A DNA stretch of 64,000 nucleotides, taken from NCBI RefSeq assembly GCF_003991355.1, contig NZ_RCSU01000002.1:62001-126000 (forward strand), given 5' to 3'. A program made the translations under genes and the position numbers. The DNA comes from Pseudoflavitalea rhizosphaerae. Its GTDB lineage: Bacteria; Bacteroidota; Bacteroidia; Chitinophagales; Chitinophagaceae. This document shows positions 62,228 to 64,000 of this stretch, piece after piece; position 1 is the stretch's first letter; every line of letters begins with the position of its first letter. The notes under the pieces were generated by a model. That model did no database searches, had not been told where the DNA came from, and saw nothing but the letters and a program-made list of their open reading frames with translations.

Positions 62228-62713
62228 ATGAAAAAGTTATCGGTTGTGTTAGCGCTGGCGTTTGTGGTGGGAATGGGTTCTTCTGCAAAGGCGCAGGCAC
62301 TTGGTTCAGATTACAAGACGGCATTGGGTGTTAAGTTCTATCCCGGCGCCATTACATTGAAACATTTTATCAAGGACGATGCTGCCATCGAAGGATTGCT
62401 CTCATTCTGGAGATATGGTTTTCGTCTTACCGGTTTGTACGAATACCACGGTGATATCAACAATGCACCCGGACTGAAATGGTATGTGGGTGGCGGTGCG
62501 CATATCGGCGCCTGGAATAATGAGTGGAAAGACCGATACCCGAACCGCGACAATGGCGTTCAGTTCGGTGTTGATGGTGTACTGGGCCTGGATTACAAGA
62601 TCAGGGAAGCTCCGATCAACCTGAGCCTCGACTGGCAGCCTTCGTTCAATCTTGTAGGTTATTCCTATTTTGAAGGCGGATGGTTTGGCCTGGCCATCAG
62701 GTATACCTTCTAA
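62228..62713 (+). CDS. Small outer-membrane beta-barrel protein
   Basis: 161 residues. Signal peptide at about 1-22 (KKLSVVLALAFVVGMGSSAK, cleavage near AQA). The mature part alternates polar and hydrophobic residues in eight or so strands and ends with a terminal Phe (FGLAIRYTF), the outer-membrane insertion signature. KWYVGGGAHIGAWN and GLDYKIREAPINLSLDWQPS are typical of small OmpX-like barrels in this phylum. Function is unknown. A terminator follows at 62738. Confidence 0.88.
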   Translation: MKKLSVVLALAFVVGMGSSAKAQALGSDYKTALGVKFYPGAITLKHFIKDDAAIEGLLSFWRYGFRLTGLYEYHGDINNAPGLKWYVGGGAHIGAWNNEWKDRYPNRDNGVQFGVDGVLGLDYKIREAPINLSLDWQPSFNLVGYSYFEGGWFGLAIRYTF

Positions 62714-62737
62714 GTTTAGCTGAAAAAATCATTTGAG

Positions 62738-62766
62738 GGGTGTTGTGCAAACAACACCCTTTTTTT
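62738..62766 (+). terminator. Intrinsic terminator of the outer-membrane protein gene
   Basis: GGGTGTTGT / ACAACACCC (62738-62746, 62751-62759), a 4-base loop and a run of seven T. Confidence 0.92.
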
Positions 62767-62773
62767 GGGGTTT

Positions 62774-62903
62774 ATCAGCGCGCCGGCAGTCGCTCGCCTC
62801 CGGCGAGTGACTTGTATTGGTTCGCCTCCGGCGAACACCGCGTCGCCGGAGGCGACTAAACAAAAGTCACTCGCCGGAGGCGAGCGACTGCCGGCGCGCT
62901 GAT
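62774..62903. repeat. Family 1 foldback element, copy e, with 11-bp private arms
   Basis: Core arms 62785-62811 and 62866-62892 pair perfectly over 27 bp and continue as ATCAGCGCGCC / GGCGCGCTGAT (62774-62784, 62893-62903), an 11-bp perfect extension unique to this locus. The total arm length is 38 bp. The arms carry TCC/GGA in place of the TCT/AGA of copies a, b and c, a compensatory change on both sides. The right arm ends directly at the stop codon of the GH130 gene (62904). Inner hairpins are as in copy a. Confidence 0.93.
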
Positions 62904-64000
62904 TTATTGTAACTGTGTAACTGTGGCAAGATTCACTTCCGCGATCTGCTTTACCCTGGCGGCTGAGGCCGCCGAGCTGAATTCATCGGGAGCCGTGTGC
63001 AGCACATAATCCAGCAACTGCTCCACTGAGCTAACTGCTACGTGCATGCGCGTATCGGAAGACGCATAATAAATGAGCACTTTTCCATCATCGTCGGCTA
63101 CCCAGCCATTACAGAACAAAACATTCGATACATCGCCGGTGCGCTCATCCCCTTCCGGCGCCATAAAATAACCGGCGGGCTTAGCGATCACTTTCGTAAG
63201 ATCATGCAGATCCGTGAGGAAAAGATAGAGCGTATAACGGAGACCAGCAGCCGTGTTCCTCACACCATGCGCCATGTGAAGCCATCCCTTGTCTGTTTTG
63301 ATCGGTGCGGGCCCCAGGCCGTTCTTCGCTTCATAAATGGTATGGTATCTTTTCGGATCTATCACCCATTCTTCCGTGATCACTGCTTTTTCGATATTGC
63401 TGCACAAACCAAAACCGATCCCGCCGCCACTGCCTGCTTCAATGAATCCGTCCTGCGGCCTTGTATAAAATGCATATTGTCCGTTCACGAATTCAGGATG
63501 CAACACCACATTCCGTTGTTGCGGGGACCCTGTTTCCAGGTTGGGCAGCCGCTCCCAATCCGTCATGTCCTTTGTCCGGGCGATACCACATTGCGCAATG
63601 GCGCTGCTCTGATCGCCGGGGGCTGCATTGGGATCACGCTTTTCCGTGCAGAAGATGCCGTAGATCCAGCCGTCTTCATGTTGCACCAGGCGTATATCGT
63701 AGAGATTGGTGTCTCCGTCCGGTAAGGATGGCATCTGGATGGGATATTGACGGAATACAAAATTGTCTGTTCCGTTTTCGCTTTCCGCCACGGCGAAAAA
63801 CGATTTCCTGTCGGCACCTTCCACTCTCGCCACCAGTGCATATTTATTATTGAATTTGATGGCTCCTGCATTGAATACAGCATTGATGCCAAACCTTTCC
63901 ATGAGAAAGGGATTGGTGTTTGGATCAAGATCATACCGCCAGAACAGTGGCGTATGCGCCGCTGTAAGCACAGGATGCCTGTATCGAATGAAAATACCAT
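62904..64000 (-). CDS. GH130 family glycoside phosphorylase (5' end outside window)
   Basis: About 365 residues are visible; the frame stays open to base 64000 on the minus strand, so the start is outside the window. It reads [60 protein letters not shown] (with the likely catalytic Asp), and [18 protein letters not shown]. These are marks of GH130, whose members cleave beta-mannosides with phosphate; the sequence looks most like 4-O-beta-D-mannosyl-D-glucose phosphorylase, used in mannan breakdown. The exact substrate cannot be fixed from the visible part. Family 1 copy e abuts the stop codon. Confidence 0.88.
   Translation of the reverse strand, partial: GIFIRYRHPVLTAAHTPLFWRYDLDPNTNPFLMERFGINAVFNAGAIKFNNKYALVARVEGADRKSFFAVAESENGTDNFVFRQYPIQMPSLPDGDTNLYDIRLVQHEDGWIYGIFCTEKRDPNAAPGDQSSAIAQCGIARTKDMTDWERLPNLETGSPQQRNVVLHPEFVNGQYAFYTRPQDGFIEAGSGGGIGFGLCSNIEKAVITEEWVIDPKRYHTIYEAKNGLGPAPIKTDKGWLHMAHGVRNTAAGLRYTLYLFLTDLHDLTKVIAKPAGYFMAPEGDERTGDVSNVLFCNGWVADDDGKVLIYYASSDTRMHVAVSSVEQLLDYVLHTAPDEFSSAASAARVKQIAEVNLATVTQLQ

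Overview
The window is chromosomal DNA of a Bacteroidota bacterium, most likely a member of the Chitinophagaceae (Chitinophaga/Niastella/Pseudobacter-like). Evidence: the order rpmB-rpmG-DUF4295-ftsY, TAnnTTTG-type -7 promoter boxes, a TonB-dependent receptor with a carboxypeptidase-like N-terminal domain, OmpA proteins with thrombospondin type-3 repeats, metallopeptidases of the DUF5117/DUF4953 type, BshC, and almost no Shine-Dalgarno sequences. No rRNA, tRNA, phage or complete insertion sequence was seen. The assignment below family level is inference.

Layout. 1-5 kb: two tandem zinc metallopeptidases (the first cut by the window start), pcm, a DUF2520 protein. 5-13 kb (minus strand): a DinB-like protein with a lysine-rich tail, a large protein with a probable gingipain-like caspase fold and FG-GAP-like repeats, a subtilisin-like peptidase, an OmpA/TSP3 protein. 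13-18 kb: ALDH7-type dehydrogenase, a small A/T-rich accessory island (GNAT-PUA-like + ASCH), panB. 18-21 kb: ppk-ppx operon. 21-25.7 kb: rpmB-rpmG-DUF4295-ftsY, EVE protein, DUF4349 lipoprotein, a sirtuin without zinc cysteines. 25.8-34 kb: saccharopine dehydrogenase-like protein, two membrane/secreted hypotheticals, gyrA, a TPR protein and a small membrane protein. 34-40.3 kb: an A/T-richer block with a TPR histidine kinase, NarL-type regulator, lipoprotein, OmpA protein and coiled-coil protein. 40.6-45.9 kb: TonB receptor with a LytS/LytTR two-component pair, then a nitroreductase. 46-54 kb: purK, a complete RND efflux operon, purE, DUF6929. 54-64 kb: secreted hypothetical, bshC, a two-gene module compatible with hydroxyproline/proline-type catabolism, rimO, a small outer-membrane barrel, and a GH130 phosphorylase cut by the window end.

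The most unusual content is non-coding. Two families of roughly 105-150 bp foldback elements are scattered between genes, mostly at gene 3' ends. Family 1 (five copies) is a nested hairpin built from short palindromes. Family 2 (four copies) has conserved ends and a variable C-rich middle. In both families many copies are enclosed by flanking inverted repeats whose sequence is private to the locus (11 bp at 62.8 kb, 23 bp perfect at 25.7 kb). Either the elements insert inside existing palindromes, or they create an inverted copy of their target. Classical transposons make direct duplications, so this deserves a closer look.

Functional themes: polyphosphate turnover (ppk/ppx), lysine catabolism (saccharopine dehydrogenase-like + ALDH7, not adjacent), purine synthesis (purK/purE), thiol metabolism (bshC), extracellular proteolysis and envelope sensing. 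All product calls rest on recognised motifs and remembered family features; no database search was run.
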